From Chrysomallon squamiferum (Eukaryota > Mollusca > Gastropoda > Neomphalida > Peltospiridae), in the NCBI GenBank assembly GCA_012295275.1, contig CM022679.1, forward strand, positions 15,696,842-15,760,841: 64,000 nt of DNA, in the 5' to 3' direction. Of this stretch, positions 53,983 to 64,000 are shown piece by piece. Each line of letters opens with the position of its first letter. The first letter of the stretch is position 1. The notes under the pieces were generated by a model, which was given only the letters and a program-made list of their open reading frames with translations, was not told where the DNA came from and searched no databases. A program made the translations under genes and the position numbers.

Positions 53983-54719
53983 TTTTATATCATCATAGTT
54001 ACCATTATAATTATGTTTCTTATATATTTATTCAATGAATTTAATTTTTCATTATCTTTGTTGTTTACTTTTAACCATATTTTAAACATTTCAATATAGA
54101 GACTGGAATATTAACTAAATTACTTTAATGTATATATTTTAACAGAATTAAACAAAACAAAAATGAAAATAATAATAAATTAATAGAGTTAAAATAAAAT
54201 AAAATAAAACAAAACGAAATAAAATAAAATAAAATAAACTGTTAAATTTTAAAGTTTTATGTTTGTTTACTTTTTTCTTATTTTCTGTTCCATTTTCTTT
54301 AAAAAAAATAGTACTAAAGAAATTTCTTATTACATAGTTAGCAATTTCTAAGAATATAGTTTAATACTATAATCTCTTTAATCAAACCTATGAGCAAACA
54401 AACTTATATACATTTATCATACAAATATCGTATTTAATTTTAATTATTCTATTTGTCTCATTAATTTCGTTTTGTTTCCGTTTTGAAAAACAATCCTATA
54501 AACAATATATTGTTAATTATTTAATAAATTTAAAAACTGGTTTAACAACAACAACAACAATAATTATAATAATAATAATAATATGTTTACTTCTAAAAAA
54601 AAACTAACAATCTAATTTTGAATATTAAAAATAAACAAATCAGAAATCATAATTTAGGCTGGACTCTTTTTGTATCTTCTATTTAACAAAGAAAGAAAAG
54701 TAATATATTCTGATATTTT

Positions 54720-55360
54720 TACAGGAGATTAACGTTTTTCTTTCTTCTTTCTCCCGCAGCCATTTGGCTCAAGTGTTTCACTTTCCATTCTGTCTCCAGC
54801 TTCCTCCGAGGAATATTTTTTGCTTCATTTACATTCCAAAACACAAAAACAAACTGTCATTTCACCCTCGACGTAAATCATTTCACTCAAAGCTTTCGAC
54901 TTAAAACACACAAAAGAAGTTGCCACAAACGTCACAGTCACCGTACAGCCGTTTGATCCGGCTGGGAGTGGAGACGTCACCCCAACAGACGACGCTGTCG
55001 TCGTAACGCGAAACCTTTAAGTGCGTATTGTTACACCATCCTCGAAAAAAATTGAAAAATGTTCAATATTGTCTGCCGATAGGCCCAGTTAAGTTTTGTT
55101 GTAAAATACCTGACATATGGGACTCAAAGCTTAATTCAAACTTAATTAATCCCGCCTCAAGTAACCGTGGAGAGAAAAGTAAAGCTGCGGAAAAACGCCA
55201 AACGTTCGCGCGATCATTGACCATGCTCTTCAATAAAGGGAGGAAAGTAAATAAAGAAAAGAAGAGAAAATGTAAAAGAAGAAGCAGAAAAGAAACGAAA
55301 ATGGAGTTTGAGAACACAGCAATTAAATTCCAAACAGACGGTTGGTGTTGAATTTTCCGA
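54720..55360. other. Complex island with a 107-codon basic frame
   Basis: A plus-strand frame at 55028-55351 starts MLHHPRKKLKNVQYC and is Lys/Arg-rich at its end because of a purine-rich (GAA-like) tract. No family is recognised; the composition alone can explain it. Confidence 0.2.
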
Positions 55361-56214
55361 TTTCGAATTTGATCAGCTATTTTTTATTCTTTGGTTTCTG
55401 TTGATTTCTACAGCTGTTGTAAAAAAAAAAAAATTACCACGGAGAATATAATTTAATTACAATTTTTAAACCACAAGTTTCTTAACATTTACCTAGCAAC
55501 GAATGTTACGCAAAATGTTTGTTTAAAAATTAACAATCTGATAAACAAACAAAATAATAAATAAATAAATGTTGTGAATTTAAAACATAAATAAATAAAT
55601 AAAAAAATAATAATGATGATGATGATGATGATGATGATAGCTATAATAATATATTATTACATAATTTTTAAATTATTAAAAACTGAATCAATGTAAAGCA
55701 AGAAAGAAATCTTTAAATATTTCAACGAAATAAGAAAAATTTTTTTTAGAAAAGAATGATTACCACCATGTTAGTATTATAACAGTAAAATAACATTAAG
55801 CGCGAGCGGTTTTAAATTTGTGAATTAACCTTTGGTGTCTTTCTAAATATCAATAATTTATGGTCATTTATTTTATTTCTTGTAAATACAATTTATTAAA
55901 ATATTCCTGCTAGCTGTTTAATGTATTCATATATCTAACATAGCAACAAGAAGAGGAATCTGGAATTATAAAGATTGCTAAATGTATTATTAATGAATGT
56001 AAAACGCAAGAACCAAACTCATGAATCTGTCTGAAACTGAATGTTTTTAATAAAACGAAAACACCCCAGAAAGGTTAATACAGACATACTAACTAGAGAA
56101 ATTCATCCATATTAATGCAATTCATTTTATTTGCATTTGCATTTTTTTTATCAAAGACTAACGTTAGCGTAAATGTATATATATTTTGTAAACAGAGCAT
56201 TATAACTGAAATTT

Positions 56215-56216
<2 letters not shown>

Positions 56217-56259
<43 letters not shown>
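56217..56259. repeat. (CA)n microsatellite
   Basis: About 21 units. Confidence 0.97.
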
Positions 56260-56260
<1 letters not shown>

Positions 56261-57635
56261 ATAATCGCAAAGTAGAGCGCACATACAGGTACAAGCACGT
56301 ATTCATAAAACTATGTATAATTTTTAATATTGTAGAACAGATTCACGTATATTTTCATCGAAACCACTTCAGACATGCATAGTCACACATAAATAGTATT
56401 TCACTCTTTTTATACAAAATATACCTAAAAGTATAGTTGTATTGTCTAAAAAAAAAAAAATAACGTTTTTAATAAACAGTAATAGAGAGGCTATATTTAT
56501 GTAATACAATTTTTGTTACTGATAAAATATTATATTATTGTCAAAAAACAGAAAATAGATTCCATTTTTATAACCAGTGTTTATATATTTGGATAGATAT
56601 AATTCTATAATAATAATCATAAAGACGTTAAGAATTTCTATTATAAGTGTAATATATTAGATTTTTTCCTAAACAAAATTTTGCCTATATTGTAAGTGAC
56701 ACTGTGTATTTGTATCTGTTGGATACAAATATTTGTTTAGAACATTTTAAAATTTTCTTGGAATATTAAAATTATGCATGTTGCATTTAATTAACAAGAT
56801 TTATTCTTTTACAAAAACACTTGAGATTTACTAGTTATATAGTTTATGATGCTATATTTTATAAATAAATTCAGAAAACTATAGGCAACAAGAATATGTT
56901 TAATTACTAAATTAGAAATCTTATAAATAAAATGCAGAATTTTCCATTATCATTGCATTTTCATTAAATATAATATAACTTCGAAATGTGCGTTAATTCC
57001 TTTCATCAAAAAATTACTGTATCGTACTTTATTTTGTATAAGCTTTATTATATTTGTATTAATATTTTATTTTATTTTATTTTATGTTAGTTTAGTTTTT
57101 TACTATTAGTTTTTTAATTTAAATCTTTATTGCATTGTATGTCATTTATTTATTTATTTATTTTGTACATCTTATAAATAAGTAAGAAAAATATTCATGT
57201 TAATTTTAAAAAGTCAAATTAAATAAAATGAGCTTCCTGATTCTGTGTACTGTTATTTCCAAGTAACATAATTTTTATTTCCCTAATTTTCTATTTTTAA
57301 TTATATTGGACGTTTAACAAAAAACCGGCTGGAAAAATACCAATTGTTCAATGACAAACATTTATTTATTATAATACGTATATTATGCAATAATGAAATT
57401 TTAGCATTTAAATAAATTTTAAAAAGTAACTATTACTTTGTTTTGAAACGTCTATGTAAATTCCTGGTAACAGATGTTTACATTCCATTTGTATATATCA
57501 TTTTATATATTAAATCTTTTAATATATATACATACATTTTTATATGGCTATATGCCTATATTGCGTATTTTGACATAATATTTATACGCTAAATTGTAGT
57601 TCTTTAAATATCTACATCTACATCTATTTATCTAC

Positions 57636-57636
<1 letters not shown>

Positions 57637-57693
<57 letters not shown>
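57637..57693. repeat. (TA)n-(CA)n compound microsatellite
   Basis: TA then CA, 260 bases downstream of the distal Pitx exon. Confidence 0.97.
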
Positions 57694-57695
<2 letters not shown>

Positions 57696-57906
57696 TGTAA
57701 ATTAATTAATTTAATGTTACTTTTTGTAAACAAGATGGATATAAGTACATGTTAATAGAACAACAAATTCTAGAATTAAACATTAATACAGAAATGTGTA
57801 ATCACCATGAGCATTTATACACACAATAAAATATTATTATAAATAATAAAATAATTTTAGAAAGTTAACTAAATAATTACATGAATAAAAAAAATAAATA
57901 ATTACA

Positions 57907-57937
<31 letters not shown>

Positions 57938-57953
57938 CAACAACAATTCCTAC

Positions 57954-58188
57954 CTGAATGGAACATTTCGCGCTGATCAATTTTCTCTTCTTTCACTCGA
58001 CTTTCAAACGCAGTCGACATTTCACTGGTCATGGCGCTTCCAAACTCCTTCTCAGCAGACGATGACATCGCACGTGCGCTCGAGACTAACGTCTGCTGTT
58101 GTTGCATTCCCGCCGTGTGTGGGGGGATTCGCCCGGTTCTATAGTCAATCGAGAAATGTTGCTGATTTGTTTCCATTTCGGTCGAAAT
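57954..58188 (-). CDS. Pitx: Pitx distal alternative N-terminal exon (N-terminus B)
   Basis: This 235-nt exon starts after a strong acceptor (TTTTCTTTTTGCAG, AG at 58190-58189), has 12 nt of leader, then an ATG at 58176-58174. It codes for 74 residues plus one base and ends TCA G|GTAGGA (GT at 57953-57952). The product begins METNQQHFSIDYRTGRIPPH and has a QQQQ run, a Ser/Ala/Met-rich middle and a charged end, ESRVKEEKIDQREMFHS. VKEE near residues 61-64 fits a psi-K-x-E SUMO-acceptor consensus. The phase-1 end is identical in form to that of the proximal exon, so both can splice to the homeobox exon 48 kb away. Because it has an acceptor, an untranslated (or longer coding) exon must lie upstream. 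It cannot be followed in frame by the proximal exon, which has a TAG before its ATG and no convincing acceptor. Membership of Pitx is inferred from strand, phase and synteny, not from a recognised domain. Confidence 0.75.
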
Positions 58189-58199
58189 CTGCAAAAAGA

Positions 58200-59060
58200 A
58201 AACAGAAATTTAAATCACTGATTACGAAATCCAGGAATTAAGCAGGAAGTCTATCTATAGCTGGGGAATGGACTTAAACGCCGCTTACAGAGAATTAAAG
58301 ATAACATGGACAAGATTTGTAATCAGTATATCAATCGGTCAAAGAAGGACTAAACAAAATCTTTTTTGAAATTCTTGCGATTATTTCAGATTTTCTCTAA
58401 TGCCGAGATGTTTTGAAAAGTGTTATAAATGCATTAACGTTGGGATTCTCTCTCTGGAAGACAGCGGGCTACGTAAGTCTCTTTCAGCTGATAAGAAAAG
58501 ACGGGTTTTGCTGGATCTATAAACGGTGCCCTTTTCTGAGCCTCCCGGAAAACGCCAGAAAGTCTCCATTAATAAGCAGATGACACCGATTTTCCGAGGT
58601 TAATCAAATGTCTACTCGACCGTTAAATTTTGCAAATAGAGCGAAGATTAATCAATCGGTGAAAGCATTGCTAAAATCTTTCGTTTTGGTTATTATAAAC
58701 TAGACCATTCTGGGCATCATACCGCGTGACTGCTTATTCTATTTCATTTGGCATGACGTATCAGCGAAACGGATCATATTGCTTGCGACGACATTTGACT
58801 TCTCCACAATGAAAACGTCTCCTAGGAGAAGAATATTATCATAGAAATAAGCGGTCTTAAATCTCCATCCGTAAACAGGAGCAATCGTTACGTTTCATAC
58901 AGAATCGCTTCCTGGAGCAACAAGACTAATTTGGCGAGGGTATATCTTCATTGAATCTCGCTGCCCCCATTAGAAAAACGTCGATCATGATGGGCGATAT
59001 GCCGACTCGCTATGCTCAGTAAAAAAAATTCTTTTTTTTATTCTTTTTTTTTCTCCTCTC
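58200..59060. promoter_or_regulatory. Complex island immediately upstream of the distal Pitx exon
   Basis: About 860 bases are almost free of simple repeats. They contain CATTAATAAGCAGATG (58567-58582) and repeated TTAATCAA-type TALE/homeodomain-like motifs near 58599 and 58649. This could be conserved intronic sequence or hold the unseen leader exon. Confidence 0.35.
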
Positions 59061-59850
59061 CCAATTCAGAAATTTATTCTATACTCCACACTGCGCAAAG
59101 ATGATGATTTCGACAGAGAGGAATAAAAAACACCGAGAGGTGAATAAGGACTTTGCGATATAAATAATTAGAAATGGTTTTTAATCTGAATTTGTAATTT
59201 AAAGATTCGCGTATTGTTTTCTCAGATGAACTGACCTCTGAAAAGATTGAGTTGGCAGGATAATATTACTCAATTATGTTTTCTTTAATTGTGTGCCGTA
59301 ATCATTTTCCTTGATTATTTTATTCATTTATGCGTTCCAAAGAATTAATGCATGACACAAAATTCTGAGTTTCTAATCGTACAATATGTTGTGGGTGCTT
59401 AATTCTCAAAATAACAACAAAATGAATAGTTAATTATGATTATAATGATAATGATAAGGATGAACTGTAAAAATTTAAAAGGGGGAAAAAAACCACTCTG
59501 ACATTAAAATGATAATTTTAGTTTTATGACAAAATGAATATTACACAAAAAATTATAAAATATTGCTTTTTTTTACTAACACAGATCTTTTATTGTTAGT
59601 TGGTTGATTTCACATAATCTACTAAAATTTTTGTAATAAGTTAATTTTAAATTTAAAAAAAATCTTTTTTTATTCATTGTCCGGAAATCTCTTTCTTTCA
59701 CAAAACAAATATTATCTATCAACAATTTAATGTTAAAAAGATACCTGAAATAAATGTTTAAAAAATACGACCATGTACTTTTAAATTACATTTTGTACTT
59801 TCATTCCCAGCCGCTCAGTCGTTTTCCTCTCTCATCTCATCTCCACGGCT

Positions 59851-59902
<52 letters not shown>
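59851..59902. repeat. (CA)n microsatellite
   Basis: About 25 units; a short (GA)n follows at about 59931-59947. Confidence 0.97.
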
Positions 59903-59905
<3 letters not shown>

Positions 59906-60709
59906 CGTCAGAGCGACTGAAGCACCATCCAGAGAGAGAGAGAGAGATTAAGTTATACATAAATCAGAACAGCCATTTATTAGGCGATGCCTCGCGACTC
60001 TCATTAAATGACCGTTGAGATGCTATTTAGATGAAAATTAGCCTTGTCTTTGGTCTAATGCAAGGCGTTTGTATGGGCCTCAGCGCCTCACATTGCCCAC
60101 CGATAAAATTGACAATCAGATTGTTCTTTTATGTCAGTCACAACACACACAGCCGTCCGGACCTGCCGGGAATTTTCGCAATTTCGTGTTAGCAGTTAAT
60201 CTTGGTGACAGATATTAGCAAACGCTCCATTTGGTGCTGTTATGGCCGCCGTGGATGGCAATGAAGGGAGAGAAAGGGGAGTAAAAGCCGTCGGCGGAGG
60301 CAATACCCACGAGGGGAGATACTGTAATATTTCATCACAGAATATTGCTTCCGAGGAAAGTTTGGTCTTTCTAAACTGGCCACCTGCTTTGACGATATTA
60401 CAGAAATCTTTTGTTGTGTTATGAAAACAATGAACTGCTCTTCATACATGATTAAATGCTGTAATTATTTTGTTTATAAATTCCTTAATACAAACTCATA
60501 CGTTTAAAATTAGCTGCGTTCGTATCTCGAGTTTCATTGTGATATTGCAATTTCTAATGACGATTATAACGACAATTATAATATTATTAATAAACAAATA
60601 ATTATATAAGAGTGAAATATTGATGAAAATGATAATGAATAAAGAATCAGAAATAAATAAATAATAATATTCAGTAAAGAATAGCAGTACAATTGTAGTA
60701 ATCACAGTA

Positions 60710-60713
<4 letters not shown>

Positions 60714-60752
<39 letters not shown>

Positions 60753-60755
60753 CAG
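60714..60755. repeat. (AGT)n microsatellite
   Basis: About 13 units next to the palindrome complex. Confidence 0.95.
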
Positions 60756-60825
60756 TAGTAGCAACAGTTTTTGTACAGAATATTTTATATGTATATGTGT
60801 ATCTGTAGATCAGCTTCGTTTATAT

Positions 60826-61016
60826 ATTTTTTAAATTATTATTTATTGCTTTTATTATCATTCTTATTGTACTTGTCTTTGTCTTTGTGTTTTATATATA
60901 TATATATATTCCTTTCGTTGTCTTTGTTATATATATATTTATATATATAACAAAGACAACGACAAGTACAATAAGAATGATAATACAAGCAATAAATAAT
61001 AATTTAAAAAATATAT
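60826..61016. repeat. Large imperfect palindrome
   Basis: The left arm (about 60829-60889) and right arm (about 60949-61012) are inverted copies containing CTTATTGTACTTGTCTTTG and its complement with few mismatches. Nested inside is a near-perfect palindrome around 60915-60962 (CGTTGTCTTTGTTATATATA and its complement about a TTTA centre). The sequence could extrude a cruciform or form an RNA hairpin. Confidence 0.8.
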
Positions 61017-61017
61017 A

Positions 61018-61116
61018 TATATATATACACACACACACAGAAACATAAATAAGTAAGAGGAATATATATATATATATATACACACGCAGACACAGAAACA
61101 TAAATAAGTAAGAGGA

Positions 61117-61149
<33 letters not shown>

Positions 61150-61213
61150 GAAACATAAATAAATAAAAGGAATATATATATACACACACACAGAAACATA
61201 AATAAGTAAGAGG

Positions 61214-61247
<34 letters not shown>

Positions 61248-61387
61248 GAAACATATATATATATATATATACACACAGAAACATAAATAAGTAAGAGAAA
61301 TATATATATATACACACACACACAGAAACATAAATAAGTAAGAGGAATATATATATATATTCCTCTTACTTTTTTATTGTCAATAAT

Positions 61388-61449
<62 letters not shown>

Positions 61450-61500
61450 CAAAGACAACCACAAGAACAATAAGAATGATAATAAAAGCTTACTTATTGT
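61018..61500. repeat. Minisatellite with (TA)n/(CA)n and a third copy of the palindrome arm
   Basis: About seven units carry ACACAGAAACATAAATAAG followed by TAAGAGGAATATATAT, with unit length varying (about 30-58 bp) through (TA)n and (CA)n slippage. Near 61340-61372 AGAGGAATATAT meets its inverse ATATTCCTCTTACT. After a pure (TA)n block (61392-61447), AACAAAGACAACCACAAG repeats the right palindrome arm in direct orientation. Confidence 0.8.
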
Positions 61501-62089
61501 TATTTTTGTTGTCCTTATTATTATGTGATTTATTTACTTAACCTTATCGTGTAAAATTTGTTATTCAGATTTGCTCTAAAACAAATAAAAAAACAACAAC
61601 AACAACAACAAAAATAAATATTGACAAAGAATAAAGAACCACCAAATTTAATCTAATGCAAGAATATTCATTACTTCAAAATATCAGTGCTCCACTAATA
61701 GGGGAGGAACATACATATTTCAAAAATAAACTATAATTGTGGTTATTCTGATATTACCAATAAGTCGAATCCGCTATGTATAGAATCATTAAACTGGTTT
61801 TAGGCAATTTAAATATTATGAAAATTGACCTCTATAGTCTGTAAATATGAGAGTTGTAATTCAAGAAGAACAGCACGTCTAATAATAAATTGTGATGACT
61901 GGTGTTGCAAACAGGGAATCAGGATTTCTGAACTTTCGAAAAATAAATTTATATAGACTCTGAAATAGCGAAATATTTTTTAAAATTTTAAGCTTCTCTG
62001 TAATAATTGAGGTTTACAGATAAAACCTCAAATAATACAGAAAACTGTATTATTTATTGACTGTATCGCTTAAATCCTTTTTATAAGTG

Positions 62090-63370
62090 CATAGGCACGT
62101 AAAATATAACGGAACTTCAATTCCGCAATCTTTTAAATGGATATATTCATTTTATAACAGCTGAGCTCCACTAATGAAGGAGGAATGTTGGTTTAAAAAT
62201 AAACTGCAATGGCCGCAGAACTGAAATTACGAGCGACGTTGCTCCGCGCTCCGCTGCTCTCGTTTAATGAAGGTGGACTATTGTTTAAAAATTGACTGTT
62301 GTACTGACGTCATTACAAAAAGCAATGGATTACCTACACTCGAATAAAATATTATGAAAACTGAACTCTCTCCAAGTCTGTAATATTAGTGAGGTATTTG
62401 AATAGCCTCAAACATGACGATCACTAACAAACTGATGAGATTATTACCGAAATGCAAGCAGCAAAGAAGAAAAACAAACCTGCTAAATTTTCGTCAAATG
62501 AAATTTTCACCGCGAACGTAATTAATTAAGATCCTCTGAAAACAACATTAATTCTTTTGATCTATCTTGCCACCTCTTTTCCATCATCCGTCTTTACGTG
62601 CAATAGAGTCCACTTCATCTAGAGTGGATAAATACTTAAAACTTCGTCAAACGCTGCGAGATTTCAGATACAATTACTGAAATTATCACCAAACTCCATT
62701 TGCTTCAATTAATGAAAACGCCGAAATGAATGTTTTGGCACAGCCGAGAAATTTAGCTTTGCGCGCTGTGGATTTTGTTTAAATCGTCGACGGTAAAAGA
62801 AAGAAAACAAAATCACGGAGAAATTCCATCGGTTTTATTTGGAAAATCCGAATTAATTCCCGCTGAATTTACGGGGCTAAAAAGGCACGAATGGCGATGT
62901 TCTATTATGTCTTTCTAAAGTCGGCGATCGCTTCTCCTTCTTATCTAATTATTACTGTTATGGTAGTAGCCACTTTTAAATAATCCTTCACGAAATCAAG
63001 ATGATTAAAGACGGTATTGTCCTTTCCGCGTTGGGTTCCATAGTCGCACGGGCGAGGATTCAGGAACCCATGAAATATCCTTCATTTGATGCAGATGCAA
63101 CGAAAATAAGGCTTACAACAAACGAACTCGGAGAACGTGATGTGAATTCGCCACTGCTCAAAATGATCTTCTCATTGCAATTTTACAAATTGTAACAAAT
63201 GAAAAGACATTCCTGGTCAGACCGAAATATTTTTGTGTCATTGTCCCCCGTTCCTTAGTAGCTTCCCGTTTACGTGACATTCCATGCCGAGTTTTACATC
63301 AAGTCCCAACCGCCCATGTTCCAGAGTCGAAGTTCGAAACGTGTTTTCTAAGAAATTAAAGTATTCTTAC
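62090..63370. promoter_or_regulatory. Longest complex island in the window, candidate regulatory block
   Basis: About 1.2 kb contain no appreciable microsatellite, with homeobox-like TTAATTAAG and GAATTAATTC motifs. A 64-codon plus-strand frame at 63001-63195 has no recognisable similarity. Regulatory DNA or an unrecognised exon are both possible. Confidence 0.3.
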
Positions 63371-63418
63371 ATTAGCAGATTAGATTTTATTTTTGGCCTA
63401 AGTTGATGTGTTTTAAAT

Positions 63419-63466
<48 letters not shown>

Positions 63467-63470
63467 CATA
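63419..63470. repeat. (TAA)n microsatellite
   Basis: About 16 units at the right edge of the large complex island. Confidence 0.95.
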
Positions 63471-63835
63471 ATCATAAAAAACGAATCGATGTAAGTTTAC
63501 TGAAGGTGGGAAATCTTTATTATTATTATTATTTTCTATTAGTATGCATTAAATAAAAAAAACAAAAACAACCTGAAATGGAATCTCATGAAGTTATATT
63601 GTTTGTATTCCATTAAATGATAGTTTTAAATACAGTTTCATTAAAGGGAGGCCTTCCGCGGTCTATAACTTAATTAAATATAATGAGAATGTAATACATT
63701 TCAATAGCTAACTGTCTGTGTTCATTTTTCACTGCATCATTCGGTCAAAAGTAATCATTAAAATTATCAGTATTACTTGTTTTAAAGCTCTAAAAAATAC
63801 AACACTCCTATCGATATGCAAAAAAAATAAATAAA

Positions 63836-64000
63836 TATTTAAATAAATAAATAAATAAATAATAATAATAACAACAAATAAATAAACAAACAAATAAACA
63901 AACAAATAAATAAATAAACAAGTAATAATAATAATAGTAACAATAATAATTATAACAACAACAAACAAACAAACAAACAAACAAACAAATAAATAAACAA
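63836..64000. repeat. (AAAT)n/(AAAC)n repeat tract
   Basis: Mixed AAAT, AAT and AAAC units run to the window edge. Confidence 0.95.

Larger units (their letters stand above)
58189..64000 (-). other. Pitx: Upstream intron or flank of the distal Pitx exon
   Basis: This follows (in the minus-strand sense, precedes) the distal exon's acceptor. It holds non-repetitive islands at 58200-59060, 59970-60430 and 62090-63370, a palindrome/minisatellite complex at 60830-61500, and terminal (AAAT/AAAC)n repeats. The upstream leader exon predicted by the acceptor could be in here, but I could not identify it without a protein guide. Confidence 0.6.

Overview
This window is AT-rich, intron-dominated animal DNA that carries part of one recognisable gene: a Pitx-family paired-class homeobox gene on the minus strand. 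The case for an animal rests on a bicoid-type homeodomain, phase-compatible GT-AG introns of 6.6 to 48 kb, and dense simple repeats. The homeodomain differs from the remembered vertebrate and fly Pitx sequence at a few helix positions. Together with the very long introns and abundant (TAA)n, (TTTA)n, (GA)n and (CA)n tracts, this suggests a lophotrochozoan, probably a mollusc (possibly a cephalopod). The species assignment is inference only.

Layout, read along the minus strand (right to left). An exon at 58188-57954 supplies one N-terminus (74 codons plus one base). It has a clear splice acceptor just before its ATG, so a further upstream leader exon must exist outside what I can identify. About 42 kb further on, an exon ending at 16090 supplies a second, unrelated N-terminus (66 codons plus one base). 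Its ATG directly follows an in-frame TAG, and it sits under a GC-richer promoter-like island (16600-16870) with a palindromic CRE and a GC box. Both exons end in TCA-G at phase 1, and both fit the phase-1 acceptor of the shared homeobox exon at 9484-9279. That exon encodes a basic NLS and homeodomain residues 1-46 and stops at the classic 46/47 intron. The rest of the homeodomain (with the diagnostic Lys50) and the C-terminus with the expected OAR motif lie to the left of base 1. The parsimonious reading is one Pitx gene with two alternative promoters and N-termini, an arrangement like vertebrate Pitx2a/b versus Pitx2c.

The rest is non-coding as far as I can see. Microsatellites and homopolymers alternate with islands of ordinary-complexity, more GC-rich DNA of 0.3-1 kb (for example near 12.0-12.5, 17.8-18.5, 20.25-20.8, 25.5-27.1, 31.6-32.6, 33.5-34.0, 37.2-37.8, 40.2-40.7, 45.0-45.7, 49.1-49.9, 54.7-55.3, 58.2-59.0, 60.0-60.4 and 62.1-63.4 kb). 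They look like candidate cis-regulatory elements of a developmental gene. Other structures are a nearly identical 181-bp inverted duplication (26180-26360 / 28609-28789) with one copy wedged against (GA)n arrays, a degenerate repeat carrying forkhead cores (15.06-15.26 kb), a TACGTTAC-rich degenerate repeat (48.87-49.2 kb), a nested palindrome and minisatellite complex (60.83-61.5 kb), and a plus-strand TATA-Inr core promoter-like site at 19.73 kb. I see no transposase, reverse transcriptase, rRNA, tRNA or CRISPR.
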